A stretch of DNA of 64,000 bases from JADJPO01 sp046330955 (GCA_046330955.1 JAXLRT010000001.1:248001-312000); one strand, 5' to 3'. Counted from the stretch's first letter, positions 1 to 9,316 are shown. Notes: a model not told the origin generated them from the sequence alone. Translations and numbers: made by a program.

Positions 1-60
1 CGACTCCAGGGGTGACCATCGCCCAATCCTACCGACCCCCGACAACCCACACCCCAACCT

Positions 61-163
61 GCTCATGCTCCGCGGGTGACTCCTCATGCTCCGCAGGTGC
101 CCGCCGATTGGGCGTTTTGTCCAGATATCGCGGAGTACGGAGCGTCACCCGCGGAGCATGAGC
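61..163. repeat. 20-bp perfect inverted repeat downstream of metG
   Basis: Bases 61-80 and 144-163 are exact reverse complements (core CTCATGCTCCGCGGGTGAC), separated by 63 nt. A third, imperfect direct copy lies at 83-99. It sits just past the metG stop on the minus strand, so it could end transcription or be a dispersed intergenic repeat. No gene is evident in 1-168. Confidence 0.75.
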
Positions 164-168
164 GGGTT

Positions 169-1971
169 TCAGGGGGCGGTCAGGCGGGCGATCTCCTCCT
201 CGACGATCGAGTCGTCGAGTTTGCGGAAGACCGGGGACGGCGCCGCGACGGGAGTACCCGGGATGACGGGGATCGACGCCCAGGCGCTCAGGGTCTCGCC
301 CCGGCGATAGTCCCCCATCAGCACCGGGTACTCGGCACCGTCCCACGCGCCGTCCAGGTCGGTGACCTCACGGATCTCGGGCATCGGCGAGACGGTTCCG
401 GTACCGCCGAAGATCTCGTGCACCTGCTGGGCGCTGAACGGCAGGAACGGTGACAGCTGCGTCCGGCAGTCCGAGATCGCCTGCGCCGCAACGTGAAGCA
501 CCGTCTTCATGCGCTCGGGATCCTCGTTCTTCAACTTCCACGGCGCCTGGTCGGACAGGTACTTGTTCGCCTCACCGACGATCCGCATCGCCTCGCCGAC
601 GGCCTGCTTCTGCCGGTTGTCGGCCAACAGTGCTCCCACACCGTCGAATCCCGCCGCGGTGGTGGCCAGCAGCGCGTGGTCGGCGTCCGTCAGCTCCCCC
701 GGCTGCGGGATCTCACCCAGGTTCTTGTGAATCATCGACGCGGTGCGGTTCACCAGGTTTCCCCACCCGGCCACCAGCTCGTCGTTGGTCCGGCGGACGA
801 ACTCGGCCCAGGTGAAGTCGGTGTCCTGGTTCTCGGGGCCGGCGACGGCCACGAAGTAGCGGAAGGCGTCCGGCTGGTAGCGCGCGAGCATGTCGCGCAC
901 GTAGATGACGATGTTGCGCGAGGACGAGAACTTCTTGCCCTCCATCGTCAGGAACTCGCTGCTGACCACCTCGGTCGGCAGGTTCAGTTCGCCGAAGACC
1001 CCGGGTTCGCCGCCGCGAGATCCCTTGCCGGCGTAGCCGAGCAGCTCCGCGGGCCAGATCTGGGAGTGGAAGGTGATGTTGTCCTTGCCCATGAAGTAGT
1101 AGCCCAGCGCGGCCGGGTCGTTCCACCACGCCCGCCACGCATCGTCGTCCCCGCTGCGGCGCGCCCACTCGATCGAGGCCGACAGGTAGCCGATGACCGC
1201 GTCGAACCAGACGTACAACCGCTTGTTGGGGTTGTCGATCCACCCGTCCAGCGGCACCGGGATGCCCCAGTCGATGTCCCGCGTCATCGCCCGTGGCCGG
1301 ATGTCGTCCAACAGGTTGAGGCTGAACTTGAGCACGTTCGGGCGCCAGTCGGTACGCGCCGACAACCACGCCCCCAGCGTCTCGGCCAGGGCCGGCAGGT
1401 CGAGGAAGAAGTGCTGGGTCTCGACGAACTTCGGGGTCTCACCGTTGATCCGGCTGCGCGGATTGCGCAACTCGGCGGCGTCCAGCTGGTTGCCGCAGTT
1501 GTCGCACTGGTCGCCGCGCGCGCCGTCGTACCCGCAGATCGGGCAGGTGCCCTCGATGTAGCGGTCGGGCAGGGTGCGCCCGGTGGACGGCGAGATCGCG
1601 CCGGTGGTGGTCTGCTCGACCATGTACCCGTTGCGATGGCACACCCGGAACAGTTCCTGCGCCACCGCGTAGTGATTGCCGGTGGTGGTACGCGTGAACA
1701 GGTCGTAGGCCAGCCCCAGACCGTGCAGGTCCTCGACGATCATGCGGTTGTACCGGTCGGCGAGCTGCTTGGGGGTCACCCCCTCCTTCTCGGCCTGCAC
1801 CTGGATCGGGGTGCCGTGTTCATCGGTGCCCGAGACCATCAGGACGTCGTGACCCGCCATGCGCATGTACCGGCTGAACACGTCGGAGGGAACGCCGAAT
1901 CCGGCGACATGGCCGATGTGGCGGGGGCCGTTGGCGTACGGCCAGGCCACCGCGGAGAGCACGTGGGTCAT
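169..1971 (-). CDS. metG: methionyl-tRNA synthetase
   Basis: Class I aminoacyl-tRNA synthetase that charges tRNA-Met (and initiator tRNA) with methionine in the cytoplasm. The 600-residue protein has the Rossmann signature HIGH at residues 18-21, a zinc knuckle with CxxC pairs at C143/C146 and C156/C159, and the KMSKS-type loop as KFSSS at 347-351. The anticodon-binding helical domain follows. It lacks the C-terminal tRNA-binding extension found in some bacterial MetRS; about 600 aa is normal for actinobacteria. The ATG start is supported by a TAGACT -10 box ending 7 nt upstream, so the mRNA is probably leaderless. rsmI lies 76 bp upstream on the same strand. Confidence 0.97.
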   Translation of the reverse strand: MTHVLSAVAWPYANGPRHIGHVAGFGVPSDVFSRYMRMAGHDVLMVSGTDEHGTPIQVQAEKEGVTPKQLADRYNRMIVEDLHGLGLAYDLFTRTTTGNHYAVAQELFRVCHRNGYMVEQTTTGAISPSTGRTLPDRYIEGTCPICGYDGARGDQCDNCGNQLDAAELRNPRSRINGETPKFVETQHFFLDLPALAETLGAWLSARTDWRPNVLKFSLNLLDDIRPRAMTRDIDWGIPVPLDGWIDNPNKRLYVWFDAVIGYLSASIEWARRSGDDDAWRAWWNDPAALGYYFMGKDNITFHSQIWPAELLGYAGKGSRGGEPGVFGELNLPTEVVSSEFLTMEGKKFSSSRNIVIYVRDMLARYQPDAFRYFVAVAGPENQDTDFTWAEFVRRTNDELVAGWGNLVNRTASMIHKNLGEIPQPGELTDADHALLATTAAGFDGVGALLADNRQKQAVGEAMRIVGEANKYLSDQAPWKLKNEDPERMKTVLHVAAQAISDCRTQLSPFLPFSAQQVHEIFGGTGTVSPMPEIREVTDLDGAWDGAEYPVLMGDYRRGETLSAWASIPVIPGTPVAAPSPVFRKLDDSIVEEEIARLTAP

Positions 1972-1978
1972 GCAGGTG

Positions 1979-1984
1979 AGTCTA
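1979..1984 (-). promoter_or_regulatory. putative -10 box of leaderless metG promoter
   Basis: On the minus strand TAGACT is followed by exactly 7 nt and then the metG ATG. No Shine-Dalgarno sequence lies between, which is the actinobacterial leaderless arrangement in which transcription starts at or next to the start codon. Confidence 0.5.
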
Positions 1985-2047
1985 GGGACTGCGCGCGGTC
2001 ACCTCGAGCCGAGGCGCCCCACCCCGTGATCATGGCGGGAACTGGGG

Positions 2048-2926
2048 TCACTGCGGGGTTCGGGTGACCTCGTTGTACAGGTCGCGCTTGCCGATGCCGG
2101 CGCGTTCGGCCACCGCGGCCACGGCCGCCTTGAGCCGTTCACCGGCCGCCACCCGCGAACGCACCTTCTCGGCGAGGGCCTCGACGTCCGCCGCCTGCGC
2201 CGCGGCCACCGCGTGGCCGCCGACCACGATGGTCAGCTCCCCCAGCACCGGGCGGGACGCCGCCCACTCGGCCAACGCCGCCAGGGGCTGGCGGCGCACC
2301 TCCTCATAGGTCTTGGTCATCTCGCGGCAGGCCGCCGCCGGCCGGTCGTCGCCGAAGGCCGTGGCCATCGCGGCGAGGGTGGGGGCGGCGCGATGCGGTG
2401 CCTCGAAGAAGATCATGGTCCGGGGTTCGGCGGCCAGCGCCTGCAACGCGCGCATCCGGGGGCCGGCCTTGCGGGGCAGGAACCCCTCGAAACAGAAGCG
2501 GTCGGTCGCCAGCCCCGACAGCGCCAGGGCGGTCAGCACCGCGGATGGCCCCGGTACGGCGGTCACCGCCACGCCCGCCTCGGCCGCCGCGCGCACCGCA
2601 CGCAGCCCCGGGTCGGACACGCTCGGCATGCCGGCGTCGGTGACCACCACGACCGTGGCCCCGTGGCGGGCGGCCTCGACCAGCTCGGCCGACCGCTCGG
2701 CCTCGTTGTGCTCGTGGTAACTGACCACCCGCCCGGACGGCGTGATGCCCAGGGCCGCCGCCAGGCGCCGCAACCGTCGGGTGTCCTCGGCGGCGATCAC
2801 GTCGGCGGAGGCCAGCAGGCTGCGCAGCCGGGGCGGGGCGTCGTCCGGATCGCCGATGGGCGTCGCCGCGAGGATCAGCCGGCCCGGCCTCGGTGCGTCG
2901 CCGTCGAGTGTCACGTTCGGCATCAT
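2048..2926 (-). CDS. rsmI: 16S rRNA 2'-O-ribose C1402 methyltransferase RsmI
   Basis: SAM-dependent methyltransferase of the tetrapyrrole-methylase fold that 2'-O-methylates C1402 in the 16S rRNA P site. The 292-aa protein starts with the RLILAATPIGDP segment typical of RsmI, has AEDTRRL near residue 48 and the signature VTDAGMPSVSDPG in the middle. Two consecutive ATG codons (2926, 2923) are possible starts. It is divergent from pmt (93 bp apart), the same pairing seen in mycobacteria (Rv1003/Rv1002c). The intergenic stretch to metG contains a GTGATCATGG palindrome-like element at 2026-2035. Confidence 0.95.
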   Translation of the reverse strand: MMPNVTLDGDAPRPGRLILAATPIGDPDDAPPRLRSLLASADVIAAEDTRRLRRLAAALGITPSGRVVSYHEHNEAERSAELVEAARHGATVVVVTDAGMPSVSDPGLRAVRAAAEAGVAVTAVPGPSAVLTALALSGLATDRFCFEGFLPRKAGPRMRALQALAAEPRTMIFFEAPHRAAPTLAAMATAFGDDRPAAACREMTKTYEEVRRQPLAALAEWAASRPVLGELTIVVGGHAVAAAQAADVEALAEKVRSRVAAGERLKAAVAAVAERAGIGKRDLYNEVTRTPQ

Positions 2927-3007
2927 GTCGCGCCGACCCCGAGATCGGCAGTCGGACGGCGCATCTCGGGGTGGGACGGGCCTGGCCGGGTTGTCGGTGT
3001 CGCCACC

Positions 3008-3013
3008 TAGGAT
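3008..3013 (+). promoter_or_regulatory. putative -10 box of leaderless pmt promoter
   Basis: TAGGAT lies 6 nt before the GTG start of pmt, with no ribosome binding site between them. The arrangement matches other genes in this window. Confidence 0.45.
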
Positions 3014-3019
3014 GACCGG

Positions 3020-4615
3020 GTGACGACCACCCTGGCCTCACCCGCCGTCGGCGCCCGAGCACAGGACGCGGGCCGGCTGCGGGCTCTGCAGCGTTCGCTG
3101 CTGGGGCGCCCGCTCGATGACCGGGTGTGGGGGTGGCTCGGGCCGCTCGCCGTCGCGGCGATCGGCGGCTTCCTGCGGTTCTGGCACCTGAACCGACCGC
3201 CGTGGATCGTGTTCGACGAGACGTACTACGTCAAGCAGGGTGCCTCGATGCTGAAATACGGCTACGAGCGCGCCATCAAGTCGGAGCTGAAGAAGCCCGA
3301 CGCGCTGTGGAACTCCGGCACCACCGACGTCTGGGGCCCCAATCCGGACTTCGTCGTGCACCCGCCGGTGGGCAAGTGGATGATCGGCGCCGGCGAGTGG
3401 CTGTTCGGGGTGTCCAATCCCTTCGGCTGGCGGTTCGCCTCGGCCCTGGTCGGCACCCTCTCGATCCTGATGATCGGCCGGATCGGCCGCAGGCTGTTCC
3501 GTTCGACCGTGCTGGGCACCACCGCCGCGCTGCTGCTGGCGGTCGACGGTCAGCACTTCGTCCACAGCCGTACCGGGCTGCTCGACGTCTTCGTGATGTT
3601 CTGGGCGCTGGCCGGTTTCGGCTGCATCCTGATCGACCGCGATCACGCGCGGGCACGGCTGGCCGCTCGGGTGGCCACCCGCGGTGCCTCGGGATTCGGA
3701 CCGGGGCTGGGGATTCGGCCGTGGCGGATCGCGGCGGCGGTGTGCCTGGGGCTGTGTGCCTCGACCAAGTGGTCAGGGCTGTTCTTCGCCGCCGCCTTCT
3801 CGATCGCCTCGGTGCTGTGGGACGTCGCGGCCCGGCGCGCCACCGGCACCCGCCACTGGCTGATCACCGGCCTGCTGCGCGACGGCCCCAGCGGCTTCGT
3901 GCACATCGTCCCGGTGATCCTCGTCGTGTACGTCTCGTCGTGGGCCGGCTGGTTCCACAGCACCGACGCCTACAACCGGCAGTGGGGCGCCGAGCACCCG
4001 GCGAAGGGCTGGGCGACCCACGTGCCGGACGCCGTCCGGGGGCTGTGGAACTACCACCAGCAGATGTGGCAGTTCAACACCACGCTGCGGGCCACCCACC
4101 CCTACCAGTCCCACCCCTGGTCCTGGATCGTCCTCGGCCGGCCGACCTCGTTCGACTACCGGGGCTACAAGCTGGGCGAACGGGGCTGTAGGTACACCGA
4201 GTGCGCCCGGGCGATCACCGACCTGGGCAACCCGGTGATCTGGTGGGGCGGCACGATCGCCATCGTCGTCCTGCTGGTGGTCTGGCTGCTCGGCCGAGAC
4301 TGGCGCGCCGGGGCCATCCTGGCGGGGTTGGCCGGTGGCTGGCTGCCGTGGTTCATCTGGGCCGAGCGCACCATCTACACGTTCTACGCGGTGGCGTTCG
4401 TGCCGTTCGTGGTGCTCGCGCTGACGTTCTGTCTCGGGTTGTTGCTCGGGCCCCCCGATGCCTCGCCCGATCGTCGGGTGGTGGGCGGCGGGCTCGCCGG
4501 GGGCATCGTGCTGCTCGCCGTCCTGTCGTTCGCGTTCTTCTACCCCGTGCTGTCCGACGTGATGATCAAACACTCATCCTGGGTCGACCGGATGTGGTTG
4601 CCGAGCTGGATCTGA
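3020..4615 (+). CDS. pmt: dolichyl-phosphate-mannose--protein mannosyltransferase (GT39)
   Basis: Polytopic membrane glycosyltransferase that transfers mannose from polyprenyl-phosphomannose to Ser/Thr of secreted proteins outside the membrane. The 531-aa protein has the GT39 acidic motif in the first extracytoplasmic loop (FDETYYVKQG; D66-E67), a second conserved loop around HPPVGKW, and about ten hydrophobic segments. It is homologous in context and features to mycobacterial Rv1002c, divergent from rsmI. The GTG start is chosen because it gives the expected cytoplasmic N-terminus and lies 6 nt after a TAGGAT -10 box. The secreted proteins in this window are plausible substrates, but that is inference. 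Confidence 0.94.
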   Translation: MTTTLASPAVGARAQDAGRLRALQRSLLGRPLDDRVWGWLGPLAVAAIGGFLRFWHLNRPPWIVFDETYYVKQGASMLKYGYERAIKSELKKPDALWNSGTTDVWGPNPDFVVHPPVGKWMIGAGEWLFGVSNPFGWRFASALVGTLSILMIGRIGRRLFRSTVLGTTAALLLAVDGQHFVHSRTGLLDVFVMFWALAGFGCILIDRDHARARLAARVATRGASGFGPGLGIRPWRIAAAVCLGLCASTKWSGLFFAAAFSIASVLWDVAARRATGTRHWLITGLLRDGPSGFVHIVPVILVVYVSSWAGWFHSTDAYNRQWGAEHPAKGWATHVPDAVRGLWNYHQQMWQFNTTLRATHPYQSHPWSWIVLGRPTSFDYRGYKLGERGCRYTECARAITDLGNPVIWWGGTIAIVVLLVVWLLGRDWRAGAILAGLAGGWLPWFIWAERTIYTFYAVAFVPFVVLALTFCLGLLLGPPDASPDRRVVGGGLAGGIVLLAVLSFAFFYPVLSDVMIKHSSWVDRMWLPSWI

Positions 4616-4624
4616 CCCGGCCCC

Positions 4625-7204
4625 TCAGCCCGCCACCCCGCCCAGCCGCTGCCGTCGGTGGCGCCGCATCGTGAGCCACGAGGTCAGCTCGCCGCCCGGG
4701 GTCGGCCGGGACAGCAGGAACCCCTGCACGAAGTGACAGTCGATCGCCGCCAGGTGCTCCAGCGTCCGCTGGTCCTCGACTCCCTCGGCGACCACCGCCA
4801 GACCCAGGCTCCGGGCCAGGTCGATCACCGAGCCGACGATGGCCGCCGCCGCCGGGTCGATCAGCAACGGGGTGACGAACGACTGGTCGATCTTGACCGT
4901 CGAGACCGGCAGCTGCTGCAGGTAGGCCAGCGAGGAGTACCCGGTGCCGAAGTCGTCGATCGACAGCGAGACCCCGGTACTGGTCAGCTCCCGCAGGATG
5001 CTGATCATGCGCTCGGGGTCGGTCATGATGCCGGACTCGGTGATCTCCAACGTGAGCCAGCGGGGCTGGACGTCGTGGCGATGCAGCATCTCGACCACCT
5101 TGACCGGCCACTCGACGTCCCGCAGCACCTGCGGTGGCAGGTTGACGCTGACGCCCAGGCTCAGACCCACGTCGTGCCAGGCCCGCACCTGGGCCAACGC
5201 CCGGTCGAGCACGTACAGCGTGAGTTCGTGGATCAGGCCGGTGCGCTCGGCCACCGGGATGAACTCCCCCGGCGAGATCGGTCCCAACTCGGCGTGGTGC
5301 CAGCGCGCCAGGGCCTCGACCCCGGTCACCTCGACGTCCGCGGTGCGGGCGATCGGCTGGTACCAGACCTCGATCTCGCCGCGGGTCACCGCGGCGCGCA
5401 GCTCTCCGGCCAGGCGCAATCGGTACTGGCTGTTCCAGTCGGTGTCGGGGTCGTAGACCTCGACCCCGCTCTGGGCGCGCTTGGCCTGGTACATCGCGAC
5501 GTCGGCCCGCTGCAGCAGGCCGTCGGGATCGGTGCCGTGCCGCGGGGCGAGTGCCATGCCGATGCTGGCCCCGACGGTCAGCGTCATCGACGACAGCGTC
5601 ACCGGACGACGAATCGCCTCGATGATCCGGTGGGCCACCGCCTCGCCGGATTCCGAGCCGGCGGTCGGCAGCAGCACCGCGAACTCGTCCCCACCGAGTC
5701 GGGCCACGGTGCCCTGATCCTCCACCACGGCCGCCAGCCGACCGGAGACCTCGCACAGCAGGTGGTCACCGGAATGGTGGCCGAGGGTGTCGTTGACGTC
5801 CTTGAACCCGTCCAGGTCGAGCACCAGGATGGCGACCTCGCCCCCCGAGGCCGAGTCCTCCAGCGCGCGCCGTAGCCGCTGGTAGAACAATGTCCGGTTC
5901 GGCAACCCGGTGAGCGCGTCGTGCAGGGCCTCGTGTTCGCGCGCCTGGATCTGAGTGTGCAAGCGATCGATCAGGCGGCCGTTCTCCAGCGCCACCGCGG
6001 CCTGCGAGGCCAGGGTGGCGAACAACCGCCCGTCCTCGGCGTCGAAGGTGCTCACCTCGCCGAGCCGATCGCACACCACCATCACGCCGGTCACCTCACC
6101 GCCGCTGATCAGCGGGGCGGCCATGCAGTCCCGGGCGTGCAGCGCCCGCAGCACCGCCTGTCGCCCGGCATCGGTCACCGTCCGGGGGATCAGCACCGGG
6201 CCGCCGTCCAGCACGCGTCGGCGCAGGTCGGCGGGCAGGTTCACCAGCAGGGGCGCGTCGTCCGACGGGGTGCTGCCACCGGTGTCCAGGAACATCCACG
6301 GCAGCTCCTGGCCGGGCTCGTAGAGTGCGATCATCGCCCGGTCGGTGCGCAGCAGCCGGCTCGCCTCGTGGAGCACCCGCTGCAGGGTCTCCTCCGGTCG
6401 CTGCGAACCGCCCGTGATCCGGGTGAACTGATAGAGCAGCTCCAGGCCGGCATAGCGACGGGTCAACCGGGTGTAGCCGCGGTAGGCCGAGACCACGACA
6501 CCGGCCACCAGCGACAGCGGGATCAGCGCCAACGGCGCCGCCATGAGCAGCACGGCGGCCACCACCGCCAGCCCGGTGTTGCCGAGCGCTGTCACGGCGG
6601 CCGTCATGATCAACGTCCGAGGGCTCACCTCGCCGTGGTGCAACCGGATCACGGTCCAGACGGCTGCCGCACCCAGCACGGCGCTGCAGCTGACCGCCAC
6701 CAGCGCCGCCAACCAGCTGGTCCAGTGCAGCGGGGAGGCGCCGGTGTGGATCGACCCGAACACCGCCAGAGCGGTGGAGATCTCGGCGAAGAACAGGCTG
6801 AGGTTGAAGGCGAGCTTGGTCGGGCTCTGCCGCTCCCAGGCGATCAGGACGACGGCCTCACCCACCAGCCGGGCGATGAGCAGTTCGGCCGGCGAGGCGA
6901 ACAGCAGGCCGAGGACGAACGGCACCTCGCTGAGCGAGAAGGTGTGCGCCTCGCTGTCGATCTCGACGTGGAAGACGAACACCCCGGCGAGGGCGAAGAC
7001 CACCGCGAGCTGCCACCAGTCGAGGCCGACCGCTGCTGCCGTGGTCGCCGGCGATCGCCACTGGGGCTCGAGAGCCACCCCGATGACCAGCAGGGCCAGA
7101 CAGAGCAGCAGCGTCCGGTGTGCCGGCAGCGGCCGAGGCCGCACATCGCCGACCCCGGGCAACAGCTCCGGGGCACGCGGCGACCCGTCGGGCGCTGTGC
7201 TCAC
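4625..7204 (-). CDS. membrane GAF-GGDEF-EAL c-di-GMP signalling protein
   Basis: An 859-aa bifunctional-architecture protein for cyclic di-GMP synthesis and/or breakdown. Residues 30-245 contain about six to seven hydrophobic segments, followed by a GAF-like sensor at about 255-410. The diguanylate cyclase domain carries an intact GGDEF motif at 504-508, and the phosphodiesterase domain an intact EAL motif at 630-632 with LEITES (719-724), DDFGTGYSSL (750-759) and EGVED (807-811). The RxxD inhibitory site before GGDEF is absent (EDQG instead), so cyclase feedback inhibition is not expected. Convergent with pmt, 9 bp apart. Which activity dominates cannot be told from sequence. Confidence 0.93.
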   Translation of the reverse strand: MSTAPDGSPRAPELLPGVGDVRPRPLPAHRTLLLCLALLVIGVALEPQWRSPATTAAAVGLDWWQLAVVFALAGVFVFHVEIDSEAHTFSLSEVPFVLGLLFASPAELLIARLVGEAVVLIAWERQSPTKLAFNLSLFFAEISTALAVFGSIHTGASPLHWTSWLAALVAVSCSAVLGAAAVWTVIRLHHGEVSPRTLIMTAAVTALGNTGLAVVAAVLLMAAPLALIPLSLVAGVVVSAYRGYTRLTRRYAGLELLYQFTRITGGSQRPEETLQRVLHEASRLLRTDRAMIALYEPGQELPWMFLDTGGSTPSDDAPLLVNLPADLRRRVLDGGPVLIPRTVTDAGRQAVLRALHARDCMAAPLISGGEVTGVMVVCDRLGEVSTFDAEDGRLFATLASQAAVALENGRLIDRLHTQIQAREHEALHDALTGLPNRTLFYQRLRRALEDSASGGEVAILVLDLDGFKDVNDTLGHHSGDHLLCEVSGRLAAVVEDQGTVARLGGDEFAVLLPTAGSESGEAVAHRIIEAIRRPVTLSSMTLTVGASIGMALAPRHGTDPDGLLQRADVAMYQAKRAQSGVEVYDPDTDWNSQYRLRLAGELRAAVTRGEIEVWYQPIARTADVEVTGVEALARWHHAELGPISPGEFIPVAERTGLIHELTLYVLDRALAQVRAWHDVGLSLGVSVNLPPQVLRDVEWPVKVVEMLHRHDVQPRWLTLEITESGIMTDPERMISILRELTSTGVSLSIDDFGTGYSSLAYLQQLPVSTVKIDQSFVTPLLIDPAAAAIVGSVIDLARSLGLAVVAEGVEDQRTLEHLAAIDCHFVQGFLLSRPTPGGELTSWLTMRRHRRQRLGGVAG

Positions 7205-7319
7205 CTGGATGTCATCGAACCGCCGACACCCGGAGTTGACCCAGGCGGGCCGACCTGACCGGATTCGCCCCGGTCGGATCGGCCCGCCTCACCCGGCGGG
7301 GGTGTCTCGGCAGCGCCGA

Positions 7320-9110
7320 TCAGCTCCAGCCGGCGCTGGACCAGCGACTACCCGACCAGCTGGACGCCGACCAGCGGCTGCCCGACCACCGGCTGCCCGA
7401 CCAGTCGGTGCCGGTCCAGACGGTGCTGCTCCACCGGCTGCCGGACCAGGTGTCGCCGGACCAGCGGCTGCCGTTCCAGGTCCCTCCGGTCCAGGCAGCA
7501 CCGCGGGCCTCCGACGCGGCCAGGGTCGGGGTCGAGACCGCATGCCCGAAGGTGTCCTTCTCGCCGGTCAGTTCGACTCCGTTGTTCACCACGTGGACGC
7601 CGCCCCGGGCCGCCTCCAGCGAGCCGCCACCCTGGCTCGGCAGGTAGACCTGGCGAGCCGAGCTCGACGGCGACTGGGACAGCGCGGCGATCGCCGACGG
7701 GATGCCGTAGCCGCCGTAGGTGCGGTTGCGCCAGCTGAGCAGAGCCGCGTAGTCCTCCGGCTTCATCCCCAGCCGCTTGGCCTCCGCCTTCAGTTCCTCG
7801 GTGATCTCCACGGGACGCAACGAGGTCGCCGTCGAGGTGATCAGTGCCTTGACCTGGTCCGGCGTCGCAGCGGGGTACTTCTGCGCCACGAGGGCGGCCA
7901 GTCCCGAGACGATCGCCGTGGCCTCCGAGGTACCGGAGCCCCGCTGGAACCGGGTGCCCACCTTGCCCTGGTTGTCGGCCATGGTGTCGATGAACGAGCC
8001 CGGAACCCGCAGCCCGATCGTGCTGACCGCCGGCGCGACCACGTCGACCGGCCGCGCCAAGGTGCCGTTCTGCGCGAAGTCGGCCACCACGTCGTCCGAC
8101 GTCACCACCGTGCCCTTGCTGTCCAGCCCACCGACAGCAAGCAGGTACGGGTCGTACGCCGGCGAGGCCAGCTTGTTCTGGTTCTTGCCCTCGTTGCCGG
8201 CCGCGGCCACGACGATCAGGCCCCGCTTCCAGGCCTGCTCGGCGGCGAAGGCCAGCGGGTCGACCAGGTATGACTGGGTGCTGTCGGCGCCGAAGCTGAG
8301 GTTGAGCACCCGGATGTTCAGCCCGGGGTCGTGTGCGTGCTGCACGGTCCAGTCGATGGCCGCGATCACCTGGGAGACGTCGGCCGCGCCGTCCCGGGCC
8401 CCGACCTTGACGTTCACGATGCGCGAGTCGGGCGCCACGCCGGTGAAGATCCGGGTGTCGCTGAGCGGGCTCTCCACCAGGCAGGTGGCGCACTTGGGGT
8501 TCGTGGTGAGCAGCGGGTCATGTCCCGCGATCAGGCTCGCCATGAACGTGCCGTGCCCGAATCCGTCGATACCCGAGGCGGCGCTCTGGGAGTCGAAGGA
8601 CAGGTCCGGACCCACGATCACCTTGCCCGCAGCGTTCAGGCCCTGGACCGGGCTGACCCCGGTGTCGATCACCGCGACGTCCACGCCGGCGCCGGTCCAC
8701 CCCTTGGCCCACGCGGCCTGGGCACCCACGATCTGGGTGATGGACGACGACGACCCGGCGGCCGCCACGTCGTAACCGAGGAGGGGGTCGATCGACGTCG
8801 GGTGTAACGCGCGGTCGGGGGTCACCGAGACCACGGCAGGCGCCGCGCCGAGCCGGGCCACCGCCTGGGCCGAGCCCTGCGCCGCGAAGCCGTGCACGAG
8901 GTCCAGGCGGCGGGTGATCCGCAAGCCCAGGTCCTCGGCACGCCGTTGCACGGCCGCCTCCTGACCCGCCGCCGCCATCACCACCACGGCCTGGGGACCC
9001 GGGTCCGCCCCCAGCAGTTGTGCCGAGGCGGGCGCGGCCGCCGCCGGCAGGGCCAGCGCAGCGCCCAGGGCGCTCACGCAGGCCGTCTGGAGAATGCGTC
9101 GTCTCGTCAC
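7320..9110 (-). CDS. secreted S8 subtilisin-like serine protease with Trp-periodic tail
   Basis: A 596-aa exported endopeptidase. The GTG at 9110 is chosen because it starts a signal peptide (TRRR, hydrophobic stretch, AAAAPASA) and overlaps the upstream stop as GTGA. A propeptide-like segment (about 40-105) precedes the catalytic domain: Asp149 (VAVIDTG), His186 (GFGHGTF), Asn306 (AAGNEG, oxyanion hole) and Ser395 (GTSEA). C207 and C210 may form a disulphide or metal site. The last 60 residues are a strict pentad repeat of type SGSRW with Trp at 540, 545 and so on to 595 (12 copies). Such a tail may bind the cell wall, a ligand or itself; its role is unknown to me. Coupled to the small secreted protein encoded just upstream. 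Confidence 0.93.
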   Translation of the reverse strand: MTRRRILQTACVSALGAALALPAAAAPASAQLLGADPGPQAVVVMAAAGQEAAVQRRAEDLGLRITRRLDLVHGFAAQGSAQAVARLGAAPAVVSVTPDRALHPTSIDPLLGYDVAAAGSSSSITQIVGAQAAWAKGWTGAGVDVAVIDTGVSPVQGLNAAGKVIVGPDLSFDSQSAASGIDGFGHGTFMASLIAGHDPLLTTNPKCATCLVESPLSDTRIFTGVAPDSRIVNVKVGARDGAADVSQVIAAIDWTVQHAHDPGLNIRVLNLSFGADSTQSYLVDPLAFAAEQAWKRGLIVVAAAGNEGKNQNKLASPAYDPYLLAVGGLDSKGTVVTSDDVVADFAQNGTLARPVDVVAPAVSTIGLRVPGSFIDTMADNQGKVGTRFQRGSGTSEATAIVSGLAALVAQKYPAATPDQVKALITSTATSLRPVEITEELKAEAKRLGMKPEDYAALLSWRNRTYGGYGIPSAIAALSQSPSSSARQVYLPSQGGGSLEAARGGVHVVNNGVELTGEKDTFGHAVSTPTLAASEARGAAWTGGTWNGSRWSGDTWSGSRWSSTVWTGTDWSGSRWSGSRWSASSWSGSRWSSAGWS

Positions 9111-9316
9111 TGCCAGCGCACTCCCAAGGTCTCCATACCGCAGGATTCGACCCGCAGAGTGGACGTCGAGGACGAGATCAGACACTTCTGTGCCGTCGCA
9201 GCGCTGGCGGCCGGGGCGGCGGCTGCGCCGGTGACCAACAGGGCTGTCAGCAAGCCGGCCACGACGCCTGCACGCATCGCCGTACGGCCACCGGAACCCC
9301 TGGGCTCTTGGCTCAT
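9107..9316 (-). CDS. small secreted protein coupled to the subtilase
   Basis: A 69-aa protein from an ATG preceded by GAGGAG 8 nt upstream; a GTG two codons earlier is possible. A charged N-terminus with two arginines (R5, R11) leads to a hydrophobic core and an Ala-rich cleavage region, leaving a mature peptide of about 30 residues with two cysteines and many serines. Its TGA overlaps the GTG of the protease gene by 4 bp, so the two are translationally coupled. The mature part could be a protease inhibitor, a substrate peptide or simply a leader cistron. I recognise no family. The upstream 216 bp (9317-9532) hold its promoter; an AT-rich patch near 9380-9405 is the best candidate. Confidence 0.6.
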   Translation of the reverse strand: MSQEPRGSGGRTAMRAGVVAGLLTALLVTGAAAAPAASAATAQKCLISSSTSTLRVESCGMETLGVRWQ

